DNA of 14,017 nt from DATLXU01 sp035575515 (GCA_035575515.1 DATLXU010000093.1:1-14017), one strand, 5' to 3'. Counted from the first letter of the stretch, positions 1-6,623 are shown. Program-made: numbers and translations. The notes: generated from the sequence alone by a model not told the origin.

Positions 1-83
1 GGATGTTCCAACCGCCATCGCTTGATAGCATCCATAGCTTCTTGCCCCAGTTTCTCCCAGTTTCTATCAAAATCTTCTCTCAA
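1..83 (-). CDS. Possible partial minus-strand ORF, 5' end only, running off the left edge
   Basis: On the minus strand a frame stays open from an in-frame stop near base 118 to the window edge. It reads like coding sequence, with charged and aromatic residues ending in AIKRWRLEH. A TTG at 83-81 follows a GGAG-like purine stretch at about eight bases and is the best start; an ATG at 35-33 is an alternative. Fewer than 30 residues are visible, no family can be recognised, and chance cannot be excluded. If real, the gene is divergent from the tRNA. Confidence 0.28.
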   Translation of the reverse strand, partial: MREDFDRNWEKLGQEAMDAIKRWRLEH

Positions 84-174
84 ATCTCTTCTCCTCAAAC
101 TATTTTCCTTTCATTCTATCCTGCTTTCTCATCCAGCGCGATAATTTGAACCGCACCCCGGTTTTGATGGCACA

Positions 175-204
175 TTGACAACCTATTTATGCAGGCTTTA
201 ACAT
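175..204 (+). promoter_or_regulatory. Sigma-70-type promoter of the tRNA gene
   Basis: A perfect -35 hexamer TTGACA (175-180) and a -10-like TAACAT (199-204) are separated by 18 bases. Predicted initiation near 211 would leave a leader of about ten bases before the tRNA at 222, as expected for a singly transcribed tRNA. The match is by eye to the consensus. Confidence 0.6.
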
Positions 205-221
205 AATCGTGCCTAAAGAGA

Positions 222-296
222 GCGGGTGTAACTCAATGGTAGAGTGTCAGCTTCCCAAGCTGAAAGTTGCGGGTTCGAGTCCCGTCACCCGCTCCA
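222..296 (+). tRNA. tRNA-Gly (anticodon CCC)
   Basis: This is a complete cloverleaf of 75 bases. The acceptor arm is GCGGGTG (222-228) pairing perfectly with CACCCGC (286-292), followed by discriminator T and an encoded CCA (294-296). The anticodon stem TCAGC/GCTGA holds the loop TTCCCAA, giving anticodon CCC, which reads GGG glycine codons. The T arm contains GGTTCGAGTCC. The sequence closely resembles the familiar bacterial tRNA-Gly(CCC) type. It stands alone, with no second tRNA beside it and no clear U-rich terminator after it. Confidence 0.96.
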
Positions 297-392
297 ATTC
301 TTAAACCAATCCCTCAGAGGTCGGCATAGCGACTCTTGATGATTAACTTCAACTTTATGCTTTGACTTCGCTCGCGTTGGCAGGGGCCAGGT

Positions 393-698
393 TTAATACT
401 TGCTCGCGTCGAGGCTCACGACTGTCTCATTGCCGATGACTTCCGCGCTGTGGACTGTTCCAGCAGGAACGGCGAGAACGTCGCCGGGACCGAGCAAGTA
501 TTCTCGCCCAAGGGCGCGAATCAAAAATCGCCCTCTCAAGACCGCGTCCTTCTTGTCGAATGCGTGAGTGTGGTCTGCAAAATGTGTTCCCGGCGTATAG
601 TCGTAGCGGGCGACCGAGTAGCCTTCTGCTTCAAGCCGCCGCCTGAGGTTCACTTCATTCAACTCGCCCCACGCATCGTCCCAGTGCTCGACTTCCAT
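393..698 (-). CDS. Small single-domain cupin protein
   Basis: The 101-residue product is one cupin beta-barrel. Motif 1 is PGTHFADHTH with metal-ligand candidates H43 and H45. Motif 2 is GPGDVLAVPAGTVH with H83, matching the GxxxxxPxGxxH pattern. The glutamate usually found a few residues after the HxH pair is not in place (D48, K49, K50, D51), so the site may use three histidines. The substrate cannot be inferred; such proteins serve as small dioxygenases, isomerases or ligand sensors. The ATG at 698 is preceded by GGAGG at seven bases, a strong ribosome binding site. It lies 44 bases downstream of the SIMPL gene on the same strand, so the two are probably co-transcribed. Confidence 0.85.
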   Translation of the reverse strand: MEVEHWDDAWGELNEVNLRRRLEAEGYSVARYDYTPGTHFADHTHAFDKKDAVLRGRFLIRALGREYLLGPGDVLAVPAGTVHSAEVIGNETVVSLDASKY

Positions 699-742
699 GC
701 TTCAGCCTCCACTGATTGTTAAAGCATTTGCTTCACCATTCG

Positions 743-1474
743 CTATTGAGCTATCTCGACTGTCAGCGTCACCGTCGCGCGTACATCAATCGTTCCAGCC
801 TCGACAGGAGTCGCTACGCTCGCAGCTTCGGCTCTCGCAGTGTAAAGCGGAACCGGCGGCGGTATCACCGCTCCGCCTTCTTCAATCAAAAGCACGCGCT
901 GAATCTTCAATCCCAATGCTGATGCAATTGCGTTGGCCTTCGCTCTCGCCTTAGTTGCGGCTTCGGCCAATGCCTGAGCGCGAACTGCTTGTTCATCTTT
1001 CAGCGTGAACCGAAGCGCGTTGATGTTGTTCGCGCCCGATTGCGTTGCCGCGTCAATGACCTTGCCGACTTGCGCGAGGTCGCTCAATTTCACCTGAACC
1101 GTGTTTGAAGCCGTGTAGCCTGCAATCTCAGGCTGGCCGCCTTCTTTCGGGTAGCGATAGTTCGGGCTGAGCGAGTAGCTTATCGTCTTTATGTCAGCGC
1201 CCGCGCCGATTGTTTTACGAAGATCATTTATCACGGCGTCGGTCTTCTGCGCGTTCTGCGCGGCAGCCGATTGCGCGCTTGCGGCTTGCGTGACTACGCC
1301 AATATCAATTATCGCCTGGTCAGGTTTGACCGTCAGGGTCGCTTCGCCTGTCACGCGAATTGACGGGCGAGGCGCTTTGTCGCTTGCCTCTTGCGCAAGC
1401 GCAGTGAAAGAAAACGGGGCAAGCAGTGCGATTGCAAAGGCCGCTTTAATCATTTTGCGAGTAACTCTTAACAT
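743..1474 (-). CDS. SIMPL-domain (DUF541) secreted protein
   Basis: The product has 243 residues. A signal peptide (basic MLRVTRK, hydrophobic core to about residue 24, cleavage expected after ALA27) precedes a SIMPL domain: an SIRVTGEATLTVKPD opening typical of the family, a central IKTISYSLSPNYRYP segment and a C-terminal beta-strand TIDVRATVTLTVEIA. Members are periplasmic or outer-membrane-associated; their biochemical role is poorly defined, with links to stress tolerance and signalling. The frame stays open upstream to 1825, but that would overlap the divergent kinase gene and bury the signal peptide. The ATG at 1474 has GGAGG six bases upstream and is clearly the start. It is the first gene of a two-gene minus-strand unit with the cupin. 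Confidence 0.88.
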   Translation of the reverse strand: MLRVTRKMIKAAFAIALLAPFSFTALAQEASDKAPRPSIRVTGEATLTVKPDQAIIDIGVVTQAASAQSAAAQNAQKTDAVINDLRKTIGAGADIKTISYSLSPNYRYPKEGGQPEIAGYTASNTVQVKLSDLAQVGKVIDAATQSGANNINALRFTLKDEQAVRAQALAEAATKARAKANAIASALGLKIQRVLLIEEGGAVIPPPVPLYTARAEAASVATPVEAGTIDVRATVTLTVEIAQ

Positions 1475-1480
1475 CACAGT

Positions 1481-1485
1481 CCTCC
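1481..1485 (-). promoter_or_regulatory. Ribosome binding site that fixes the SIMPL gene start
   Basis: The minus strand reads GGAGG six bases before the ATG at 1474. This decides against the much longer open frame that begins at 1825 and places the signal peptide at the true N terminus. Confidence 0.75.
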
Positions 1486-1567
1486 GTTGATTCATTGCTA
1501 TCATTGCACGGGGTAATCGAAAGCTCTCGATGAAGTGATGCATACAAATCGCGCCGCGTTGGAATTT

Positions 1568-1616
1568 TGCGCCAAACATTGAAATCCTAATTCTCAAATC
1601 CTCAATCCGCAATGGC
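1568..1616. repeat. Single-armed heptad tract in the divergent SIMPL/kinase spacer
   Basis: Seven consecutive 7-base units run in register from 1568. The clearest are AAATCCT (1582-1588), AATTCTC (1589-1595), AAATCCT again (1596-1602) and CAATCCG (1603-1609). I see no convincing inverted partner in the spacer. It has the same period, and nearly the same AAATCCN unit, as the right arm of the mobA/pyrE element. Confidence 0.5.
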
Positions 1617-1626
1617 GCGGCGGCTA

Positions 1627-1635
1627 TGCTATTAT
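1627..1635 (+). promoter_or_regulatory. Candidate extended -10 for the sensor kinase gene
   Basis: TGCTATTAT fits the extended -10 form TGnTAtnaT, with the hexamer TATTAT at 1630-1635, about 75 bases before the kinase start. No good -35 lies 17 bases upstream. It is the best promoter-like site in the 235-base divergent spacer, which otherwise holds only the heptad tract and the SIMPL ribosome binding site. Confidence 0.3.
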
Positions 1636-1709
1636 GAAATGAAGGGGGATCGGCTCGCGACGCAACATGAGCCGACTGGGGCAGCATCAAACTCGCTAGG
1701 TGGCGCAAA

Positions 1710-3209
1710 ATGTCTGACCGCATCAAATTGCTAATGAGCTTTCGCGCGCGGCTTATCATGCTGCTAACGTCGTTTCTGCTGCTGACAATCGTGCTGGTGC
1801 TTGTGCTCGATAACTGGGCGCGCAAGCGAACCGATCAGGAAGTCCGCCAGCAAAGCGAAGAGGTCAAAGCCGCGGTCAATAGTGGCTTCAGCGACTTTCA
1901 GCAAGCCACCGGAATTGCGATTCAGAATCTCGATTCTACCACTTTCCTTTACGACTTAATCGAAGATGGGAAGATAAAGTTGCCGCCAACTGTCGAGCAC
2001 ATCGTTGTGGCCGACGAGCGCGGCGAAGTGAGCGATACAACGCTTCCAGAACTGAAGGATAAATTTATTCACGTTCCTGATGTCAAAGTAACTCAAGAGG
2101 TGGAGGGCGATCCGATAGAGGGCGACATTGAATCACACGGCGGGCAGTTAAAGACGGCATTTATTCCATTCACCTCAGATAGAGGAGTTTACTGGATCGT
2201 AATTGTGACAAACCCGCGGTTCATCACAAGCAAGATAGATGACGCCTCAAAATCTCTGGCCATGAGAACCGGCGAGCTGTCGAATATACGGCTGCTCATT
2301 ACAGCAGGGCTGCTCGTCATTGCGCTGGGAATCGCAGTTGTAATTGGGTGGCGATTCACTCGCCCGATTAACGAGCTTGCCGGGGCGGCGCGGCGGGTCG
2401 CGGCGGGCGAATTAGATTTTAAGGTGAATATCGAACGCGCGGATGAAGTCGGCCAGCTCGCCAGCACCTTCAACGAGATGATCGCGGGGTTGAAAGCCAA
2501 GATTGAGCTTGAAGAAAGGTTGAATCAAACGGAGCGCGCTGCTGCAATCGGACGGCTCACGCAGGCCGTCGCTCACGAGATTCGCAACCCGCTCAACGTC
2601 ATCAACCTTTCGATTGACCACGTCTCAACGCGCTATGCGCCCGAAGACGAAGCGCGCCGCAAGCAGTTCACGCGGATGCTCTTTTCAATCAAAGACGAGA
2701 TCGCGCGACTCAAGCGGCTCGTCAGCGATCTTCTCAATTACGGTCGCCCGGCTCGGCTCGCACTCGAAACCATTGACGTGCGCAAGCTGGTTGACGAAAC
2801 CATCGCGCTCATTCGCCCGCAAGCGGACGAGCAGCACGTCGAGATAACTGTCGAGCAGGACCCGTCACCCGCAGAGGTGCGCGGCGACCGCGAGCGGTTG
2901 AAATCATGTTTATCGAACATCGCAATCAACGCGCTTCAAGCGATGCCTGCGGGCGGACGCCTCGACGCGCGCGTGGCGAAGCAGGACGGCTCTGTTGTCG
3001 TCAGCATAAGTGATTCAGGCGTAGGCATAAGCGAAGAGGCAGTGGGCAAAATATTCGAGCCGTATTTTTCAACAAAGCAGACTGGCTTCGGGCTTGGCCT
3101 TGCCGTGACAAAAACGATTATAGAAGAGCATCAGGGAGAGATTGAAGTCCACAGCCGCGTAAACGAAGGGACTACGTTCGTTGTGAAATTACCAGCAGCC
3201 GAAGGCTGA
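1710..3209 (+). CDS. Membrane sensor histidine kinase, NtrB/AtoS-like
   Basis: The 499-residue product has a classic kinase layout. Transmembrane helix 1 spans about 14-33, an extracytoplasmic sensor region about 35-190, helix 2 about 194-214, and a HAMP domain about 215-267 (TRPINELAGAARRVAAGELDF). The HisKA domain carries phospho-acceptor H289 in AVAHEIRNPLNVI. The ATPase domain shows the N box (N403 and N407), the G1 box DSGVGI (435-440), the F box FEPYFSTK (449-456) and the G2 box GFGLGL (459-464). All catalytic motifs are intact. It should autophosphorylate and pass phosphate to the regulator encoded next. The sensor region resembles no ligand-binding fold I can name, so the signal is unknown. 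The ATG at 1710 has AGGTGG-like purines upstream. It is transcribed away from the SIMPL gene. Confidence 0.95.
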   Translation: MSDRIKLLMSFRARLIMLLTSFLLLTIVLVLVLDNWARKRTDQEVRQQSEEVKAAVNSGFSDFQQATGIAIQNLDSTTFLYDLIEDGKIKLPPTVEHIVVADERGEVSDTTLPELKDKFIHVPDVKVTQEVEGDPIEGDIESHGGQLKTAFIPFTSDRGVYWIVIVTNPRFITSKIDDASKSLAMRTGELSNIRLLITAGLLVIALGIAVVIGWRFTRPINELAGAARRVAAGELDFKVNIERADEVGQLASTFNEMIAGLKAKIELEERLNQTERAAAIGRLTQAVAHEIRNPLNVINLSIDHVSTRYAPEDEARRKQFTRMLFSIKDEIARLKRLVSDLLNYGRPARLALETIDVRKLVDETIALIRPQADEQHVEITVEQDPSPAEVRGDRERLKSCLSNIAINALQAMPAGGRLDARVAKQDGSVVVSISDSGVGISEEAVGKIFEPYFSTKQTGFGLGLAVTKTIIEEHQGEIEVHSRVNEGTTFVVKLPAAEG

Positions 3210-3215
3210 AATGAA

Positions 3216-3309
3216 GTTCCGGGTCCAGAGTTTTGATTGTCTGAGCGCATAAGACAAACTCGGAACCAGCAATCCTGAACCCGGAACCCGAAACCAGAAA
3301 CAAGAATTG
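3216..3309 (+). repeat. Heptad fold-back element between kinase and regulator
   Basis: The left arm begins seven bases after the kinase stop and steps in sevens: GTTCCGG (3216-3222), GTCCAGA (3223-3229), GTTTTGA (3230-3236). The right arm also steps in sevens: CGGAACC (3261-3267), AGCAATC, CTGAACC, CGGAACC (3282-3288), CGAAACC, AGAAACA, ending at the regulator's ribosome binding region. Bases 3216-3228 pair with 3275-3287 at 12 of 13 positions. An inner hairpin of TTGTCT (3237-3242) with AGACAA (3252-3257) sits in the loop. The element fills almost the whole intergenic spacer. Confidence 0.75.
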
Positions 3310-3321
3310 GAGAAACAAGGG

Positions 3322-4653
3322 ATGGCAAGACGTAAAGTGCTCGTCGTTGATGACGAGAAGAACCAGCGAGAGATTTACACCTTGATACTCGAAGACGATG
3401 GCTACGAGGTGACGACCGCGCAAAGCGGCGAGCAGGCCTTGAGGCTCGCGCGCGAGAACCGCTTCGACCTCGTGCTTACGGATTACAAGATGACAGGCAT
3501 GGACGGGCTGACGCTTCTGGGCGAGCTTCTAAAGATTGACCCGTCGCTCATCGTCGTGATGATGACCGCGCACGGGTCGGTTGATTCTGTCAAAGAAGCC
3601 CTGCGCGGCGGCGCGTTCGATTACCTCGAAAAGCCCATTGACCGTGACCAGCTATTAAAGACCGTCGAGAGCGCGCTCGGACGGCTCAATCGCATTGACG
3701 ATGAAATCATCGGCGGTTCTGAGGAGATGGAGCGCGTCAAGAAGATGATTCTTAAAGTCGCAGGGTCGAACTCCACCGTTTTAATTCGCGGCGAATCGGG
3801 CGTGGGCAAAGAGCGCGTGGCCCGCGCCATTCACAAGGCAAGCCCGCGCGCAAACGAAGTTTTTCAAGCCGTCAACTGCGCTGCCATTAATGAGAACCTT
3901 TTGGAATCGGAACTCTTCGGCCACGAGAAAGGCTCATTCACGGGTGCGCACGCTCAAAAGAAGGGCCAGTTCGAGATTGCCGATCACGGCACTTTGTTCT
4001 TAGACGAAATAGGCGACATGAGCGTGCCTATGCAGGCGAAGCTGCTGCGCGCGCTTCAAGAGAAAGAGATAATGCGCGTCGGCGGAACAAAGCCCGTCAA
4101 GACGGACGTGCGCGTGATTGCCGCGACCAACCGCGACCTCGAAGCGATGGTGAAAGAAGGCCGCTTCCGCGAAGACCTTTACTATCGCCTGAATATTATT
4201 CCGATAACGATTCCGCCGCTCCGCAATCGCCGCGACGACATCCCGCCGCTCGTTGATTTCTTCATCGCAAAGCATAGCGCGGGCGCGCAGCGAAAGATTC
4301 GCGGACTTACAGCTTCGGCGCGCAACCTGATTATGAGCTACTCGTGGCCGGGCAATGTGCGCCAGCTTGAGTCTGCAATCGAACGCGCGATCCTTCTTGC
4401 TGAAGGCGACGAGATTGACGTGGAAGATTTGCCCGTAGAGATTCGGCAGCAGGGCGCGGCTTCGGCTGCGTTCAATTTCAAGCTGCCGCCCGAAGGGATT
4501 TCATTTGAAGAGGTGGAGCGCTCGCTGATAACTCAGGCGATGGAGCAGACAGGCTGGAACATAACGCGCGCGGCAAAGCTTTTGGGATTGTCGTTTCGCA
4601 CGCTGCAATACCGCCTCGAAAAATTCGGAATGAAGAAACCCGTTAAGGAGTGA
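3322..4653 (+). CDS. Sigma-54-interacting response regulator, NtrC/AtoC family
   Basis: The 443-residue product has three domains. The receiver (about 5-118) has acidic pair D10/D11, phospho-acceptor D54 in VLTDYKM, T82 and K104. The AAA+ activator domain (about 130-365) has Walker A GESGVGKE (157-164), the sigma-54 contact loop GSFTGA (204-209), Walker B TLFLDEIGDM with D228/E229, and the arginine-finger region RFREDLYYRLN. A Fis-type helix-turn-helix lies at about 411-437 (NITRAAKLLGLSFRTLQYRL). It should activate sigma-54 promoters when phosphorylated by the upstream kinase. The ATG at 3322 has GGAG nine bases upstream; a TTG at 3307 in the same frame would add five residues and is less likely. 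I found no -24/-12 promoter in this window, so its targets appear to lie elsewhere. Confidence 0.96.
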   Translation: MARRKVLVVDDEKNQREIYTLILEDDGYEVTTAQSGEQALRLARENRFDLVLTDYKMTGMDGLTLLGELLKIDPSLIVVMMTAHGSVDSVKEALRGGAFDYLEKPIDRDQLLKTVESALGRLNRIDDEIIGGSEEMERVKKMILKVAGSNSTVLIRGESGVGKERVARAIHKASPRANEVFQAVNCAAINENLLESELFGHEKGSFTGAHAQKKGQFEIADHGTLFLDEIGDMSVPMQAKLLRALQEKEIMRVGGTKPVKTDVRVIAATNRDLEAMVKEGRFREDLYYRLNIIPITIPPLRNRRDDIPPLVDFFIAKHSAGAQRKIRGLTASARNLIMSYSWPGNVRQLESAIERAILLAEGDEIDVEDLPVEIRQQGAASAAFNFKLPPEGISFEEVERSLITQAMEQTGWNITRAAKLLGLSFRTLQYRLEKFGMKKPVKE

Positions 4654-4670
4654 TGCTGCGATTGAACGAT

Positions 4671-4763
4671 GCGGCGACGCGGCCAGTTGGTTTTATGGAT
4701 TCAATAACTAAAAACCGCGCGGCTAAAGTTTTCGCCGCGTCGCCCTGTTTCAGCGTCGCCGCG
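4671..4763. repeat. GC-rich inverted repeats between convergent genes
   Basis: GGCGACGCGGC (4673-4683) pairs perfectly with GCCGCGTCGCC (4734-4744). Inside it, GGTTTT (4689-4694) pairs with AAAACC (4711-4716). A third copy of the motif (CGTCGCCGC, 4754-4762) can pair instead with 4671-4679. The 118-base spacer separates the regulator stop from the facing stop of the small Cys/His gene, so a shared transcription-ending structure is the likely role. Confidence 0.5.
4710..4739 (-). terminator. Rho-independent-like terminator of the small Cys/His gene
   Basis: Read on the minus strand, CGCGGC and GCCGCG form a six-base-pair GC stem around a ten-base loop. Three bases later comes a run of five T. 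It lies about 33 bases after the minus-strand stop at 4772. The plus-strand reading has no matching T run, so it is better suited to the minus-strand gene. Confidence 0.5.
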
Positions 4764-4771
4764 ACTTCAGA

Positions 4772-5065
4772 TTATTTGACCACCATGAATCTTCGAGCGC
4801 GTCCCTGTCCGACGGCAATCCGCTCGGGTCTCGCTGGCGCGTCAAAGGGCTTGACCGGCTCCTCGACAACGCGCGGATAAGCCTTCAATCCATTTCTGGA
4901 AGAGTTGAGAAGATGATCAAATTTCTCAGGCGCGAATTCGTTATGAAGCTCACGCACGGGGCGCTCTGCTCCGCACTCGTAGCAGACCTGAATCAAGCGG
5001 TGATCTGCTGAACGATGCGGCGTGCACCAGTAATGCCTTCCGGTCAATCGGCAGAAAATTGACAT
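4772..5065 (-). CDS. Small Cys/His-rich protein, probable zinc-binding, unknown function
   Basis: I do not recognise this 97-residue product. Its N-terminal third is dense in potential metal ligands: C5, H11, C14, H17, and a C28-x2-C31 knuckle in VCYECGAERPVREL, which together look like a zinc ribbon or treble-clef-like fold. The rest is charged and Pro/Arg-rich (about 70-93) with no predicted membrane segment. The ATG at 5065 is preceded by GAGGG at eight bases. The same frame stays open to an ATG at 5224 and would add 53 residues starting MTLLILALASAF. That stretch overlaps the candidate promoter and gives a poor continuation, so the short form is preferred. It converges with the response regulator gene. 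Confidence 0.6.
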   Translation of the reverse strand: MSIFCRLTGRHYWCTPHRSADHRLIQVCYECGAERPVRELHNEFAPEKFDHLLNSSRNGLKAYPRVVEEPVKPFDAPARPERIAVGQGRARRFMVVK

Positions 5066-5207
5066 CCTGAATTCCCTCAATTGGTAATTGAACGGCGCGG
5101 TTCCGCCCTTGCAAGACTCGGTGCGCAAGCTCTGATTGAGCAACGCCCGTTGATTTAATCCCACCAGTCGAATCAAGCTTGAAAGGGGGAAGGCCGAAGC
5201 GAGGGCA

Positions 5208-5237
5208 AGTATAAGCAATGTCATAAATTAAATGCAA
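5208..5237 (-). promoter_or_regulatory. Candidate promoter of the small Cys/His gene
   Basis: The minus strand reads TTGCAT (5237-5232), an 18-base spacer, then TATACT (5213-5208), a good sigma-70-type match. It would give a leader of about 135 bases before the ATG at 5065. The leader contains short inverted repeats (TTGATT/AATCAA and CAATT/AATTG) but no riboswitch I can name. Confidence 0.45.
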
Positions 5238-5269
5238 GCGTTTTTTTAGCAGCGACGGAGATTTAGCTG

Positions 5270-5869
5270 CTAACCGCCTGTCTCCCTCTCTTGCATAAGC
5301 TCTACGGCGCGAGCGTACTCTTCGGGAGTGTTAATGTTTTGGAAAAAGAACAGCGCGCCTCGAAGTTGAGCAATTTCATCAAACGCAACCATTCGAGTCG
5401 GAATAATATTAAAGAGACGGCTCACCTTTCTTTCACCGCTTTGAATAAGCGAAGTGACAGGCGCAATTGCTTCGGTAGAATAAACGGCGCACAGCGGCTC
5501 CAATCTATCGTCAGGCCCGACAGGAACGATAGCCTGATAGTCACCCTCGATGCCAAGCAGGAACCGGAATAGCTCCGGCGTAACGAATGGCATATCGCAC
5601 CCGACCAGCACAACGCGCCGGGTCGCTGCGTTCGCAAGGGCGGTGCGAATCGCTTCGAGCGGGCCGACGCCAATGTGCGTGTCGGCGAACACGGGAAAGC
5701 CAAGTCGTTTGTACTCGTCGTCGTTGGCGATGATCGCAAGCGACGATGCGACAGGCGCGAGCGCGGCGATAACGCGCTCGATCATTGCGCGCCCGCCAAG
5801 CTTGAGCCACGCTTTGTCCCGGCCCATGCGAGAGCTGCGGCCACCTGCAGTTATGAATCCTGCTGCCAT
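5270..5869 (-). CDS. mobA: Molybdenum cofactor guanylyltransferase (MobA-like)
   Basis: The 199-residue product matches MobA in length (the E. coli protein is 194) and motifs. The nucleotide-binding signature ITAGGRSSRMGRDK is at 6-19. GCDMPF (90-95) carries metal ligand D92. The conserved C-terminal NINTPEE is present. It is predicted to transfer GMP from GTP to molybdopterin-Mo to make the guanine dinucleotide cofactor; related NTP transferases such as MocA are the alternative. The frame is open to 5938, but family proteins start right before the glycine-rich motif, so the ATG at 5869 is chosen. There is no Shine-Dalgarno sequence: the bases just before the ATG belong to the left arm of a heptad element. 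It is divergent from pyrE, and no other cofactor gene is present. Confidence 0.88.
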   Translation of the reverse strand: MAAGFITAGGRSSRMGRDKAWLKLGGRAMIERVIAALAPVASSLAIIANDDEYKRLGFPVFADTHIGVGPLEAIRTALANAATRRVVLVGCDMPFVTPELFRFLLGIEGDYQAIVPVGPDDRLEPLCAVYSTEAIAPVTSLIQSGERKVSRLFNIIPTRMVAFDEIAQLRGALFFFQNINTPEEYARAVELMQERETGG

Positions 5870-5872
5870 GCC

Positions 5873-5963
5873 GATTTTGGATTTTCCACATCTCAAATAA
5901 TAGCTTATTATCGGAAAGCGCACAGCGTCTCGTGACAATCCAATATCTAAAATCCAAAATTGA
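5873..5963. repeat. Heptad fold-back element in the divergent mobA/pyrE spacer
   Basis: The left arm has GATTTTG (5873-5879) and GATTTTC (5880-5886), then looser units. The right arm has CAATCCA (5936-5942), ATATCTA (5943-5949), AAATCCA (5950-5956) and AAATTGA (5957-5963), all in one 7-base register. ATTTTGGATTTT (5874-5885) and AAAATCCAAAAT (5949-5960) are a perfect 12-base inverted repeat with a 63-base loop. The left arm reaches to within four bases of the mobA start codon. Confidence 0.7.
5897..5911. promoter_or_regulatory. Symmetric AT-rich site, possible back-to-back -10 boxes
   Basis: ATAATA (5897-5902) and TATTAT (5906-5911) form perfect six-base arms around GCT. Each strand therefore carries a TATTAT reading toward its own gene: minus toward mobA and plus toward pyrE. 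Neither has a convincing -35 at 17 bases. The site sits in the loop of the heptad fold-back. Confidence 0.35.
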
Positions 5964-6008
5964 ATGTGTTAATATTCTTAATGAAGCTGTCGTCGCGGCT
6001 GGATTTTC

Positions 6009-6623
6009 ATGAAAAGAGACGAACCGATGGATTCGCCAAACACGATCATTGATTCAGAGCAGTATCTTCTTTCAATCTTTCAACAGACAAGGGCGTTGCT
6101 GGAAGGACACTTTCAACTGACTTCCGGCTTGCACAGCCCGCGCTATCTTCAATGCGCGCTCGTGCTTCAATACCCGCAGCACGCCGAATGGGTGGGCCGC
6201 GCGCTCGCCGCTCATTTCAGCAACGAGCAGGTCAGCGCAGTCGTCGCTCCCGCAATCGGCGGGATAATCGTCGCGCATGAAACGGCTCGTGCGCTCGGCG
6301 TGCGCGCTCTGTTCACGGAACGCGAATCGGGGGCGATGACGCTTCGTCGCGGCTTTCACTTAAACGAAGGCGAGCGCGTACTTGTGGTCGAAGATGTTGT
6401 GACTACGGGCGGCTCAACGCGCGAAACGATTGATGCCGTGACGCGTGCAGGCGGGGCGGTCGTCGGCGCAGGCTCTATGGTTGATCGAAGCGGCGGCGCG
6501 GTTGGCGTAGGCGTGCGGCGCGTTGCTCTGATGACGCTCAACGTGCCAGCTTATGACCCACAGGATTGCCCTTTATGCCAGCAAGGCTCGCAGGCTGTGA
6601 AGCCGGGCAGCAGGAAAGGATGA
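6009..6623 (+). CDS. pyrE: Orotate phosphoribosyltransferase
   Basis: It joins orotate and PRPP to form orotidine 5'-phosphate in pyrimidine synthesis. The 204-residue product has the PRPP-binding motif RVLVVEDVVTTGGST (123-137), the flexible catalytic-loop region LFTERESGAMTLRRGF (101-116) and the substrate loop GLHSPRYL (40-47). A C-terminal DCPLCQQGSQAVKPGSR segment is typical of one bacterial OPRT branch. The ATG at 6009 is taken; the in-frame ATG at 6027 is also possible, since neither has a strong ribosome binding site. The stop codon lies inside the first heptad of the pyrE/truA element. It leads a run of four plus-strand housekeeping genes and is divergent from mobA. Confidence 0.94.
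   Translation: MKRDEPMDSPNTIIDSEQYLLSIFQQTRALLEGHFQLTSGLHSPRYLQCALVLQYPQHAEWVGRALAAHFSNEQVSAVVAPAIGGIIVAHETARALGVRALFTERESGAMTLRRGFHLNEGERVLVVEDVVTTGGSTRETIDAVTRAGGAVVGAGSMVDRSGGAVGVGVRRVALMTLNVPAYDPQDCPLCQQGSQAVKPGSRKG

Noticed and set aside
47..66. Direct repeat CCCAGTTTCT near the left edge as a heptad element
   Set aside because: Its period is ten, not seven, it has only two copies, and it falls in a frame that may be coding.
168..182. TGGCAC as half of a sigma-54 promoter before the tRNA
   Set aside because: The -12 TTGC element is missing at the required spacing (CAAC instead), and an ordinary sigma-70 promoter with TTGACA explains the site.
297..392. Spacer after the tRNA searched for a terminator or an integration remnant
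   Set aside because: No T-rich hairpin, no repeat of the tRNA 3' end and no integrase fragment are visible; nothing can be called.
1613..1629. TGGCGCG with a downstream GC as a sigma-54 promoter for the kinase operon
   Set aside because: The GG to GC distance is two bases too long for the strict -24/-12 geometry.
743..1825. Long minus-strand frame suggesting a 360-residue SIMPL protein
   Set aside because: It overlaps the divergent kinase gene, buries a clear signal peptide, and the ATG at 1474 has a strong ribosome binding site. The upstream part is treated as untranslated.
3525..3960. GSFTGA instead of GAFTGA in the response regulator as a defective sigma-54 loop
   Set aside because: Ser at this position is a common natural variant in active NtrC-family proteins; the key Phe and Thr are present.
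5246..5273. TTAGCAGC/GCTGCTAA hairpin beside a run of seven T, as a terminator for mobA
   Set aside because: Read on the minus strand, the run after the stem is A, not T, so it is the wrong polarity. On the plus strand the T run precedes the stem. It remains only an inverted repeat.
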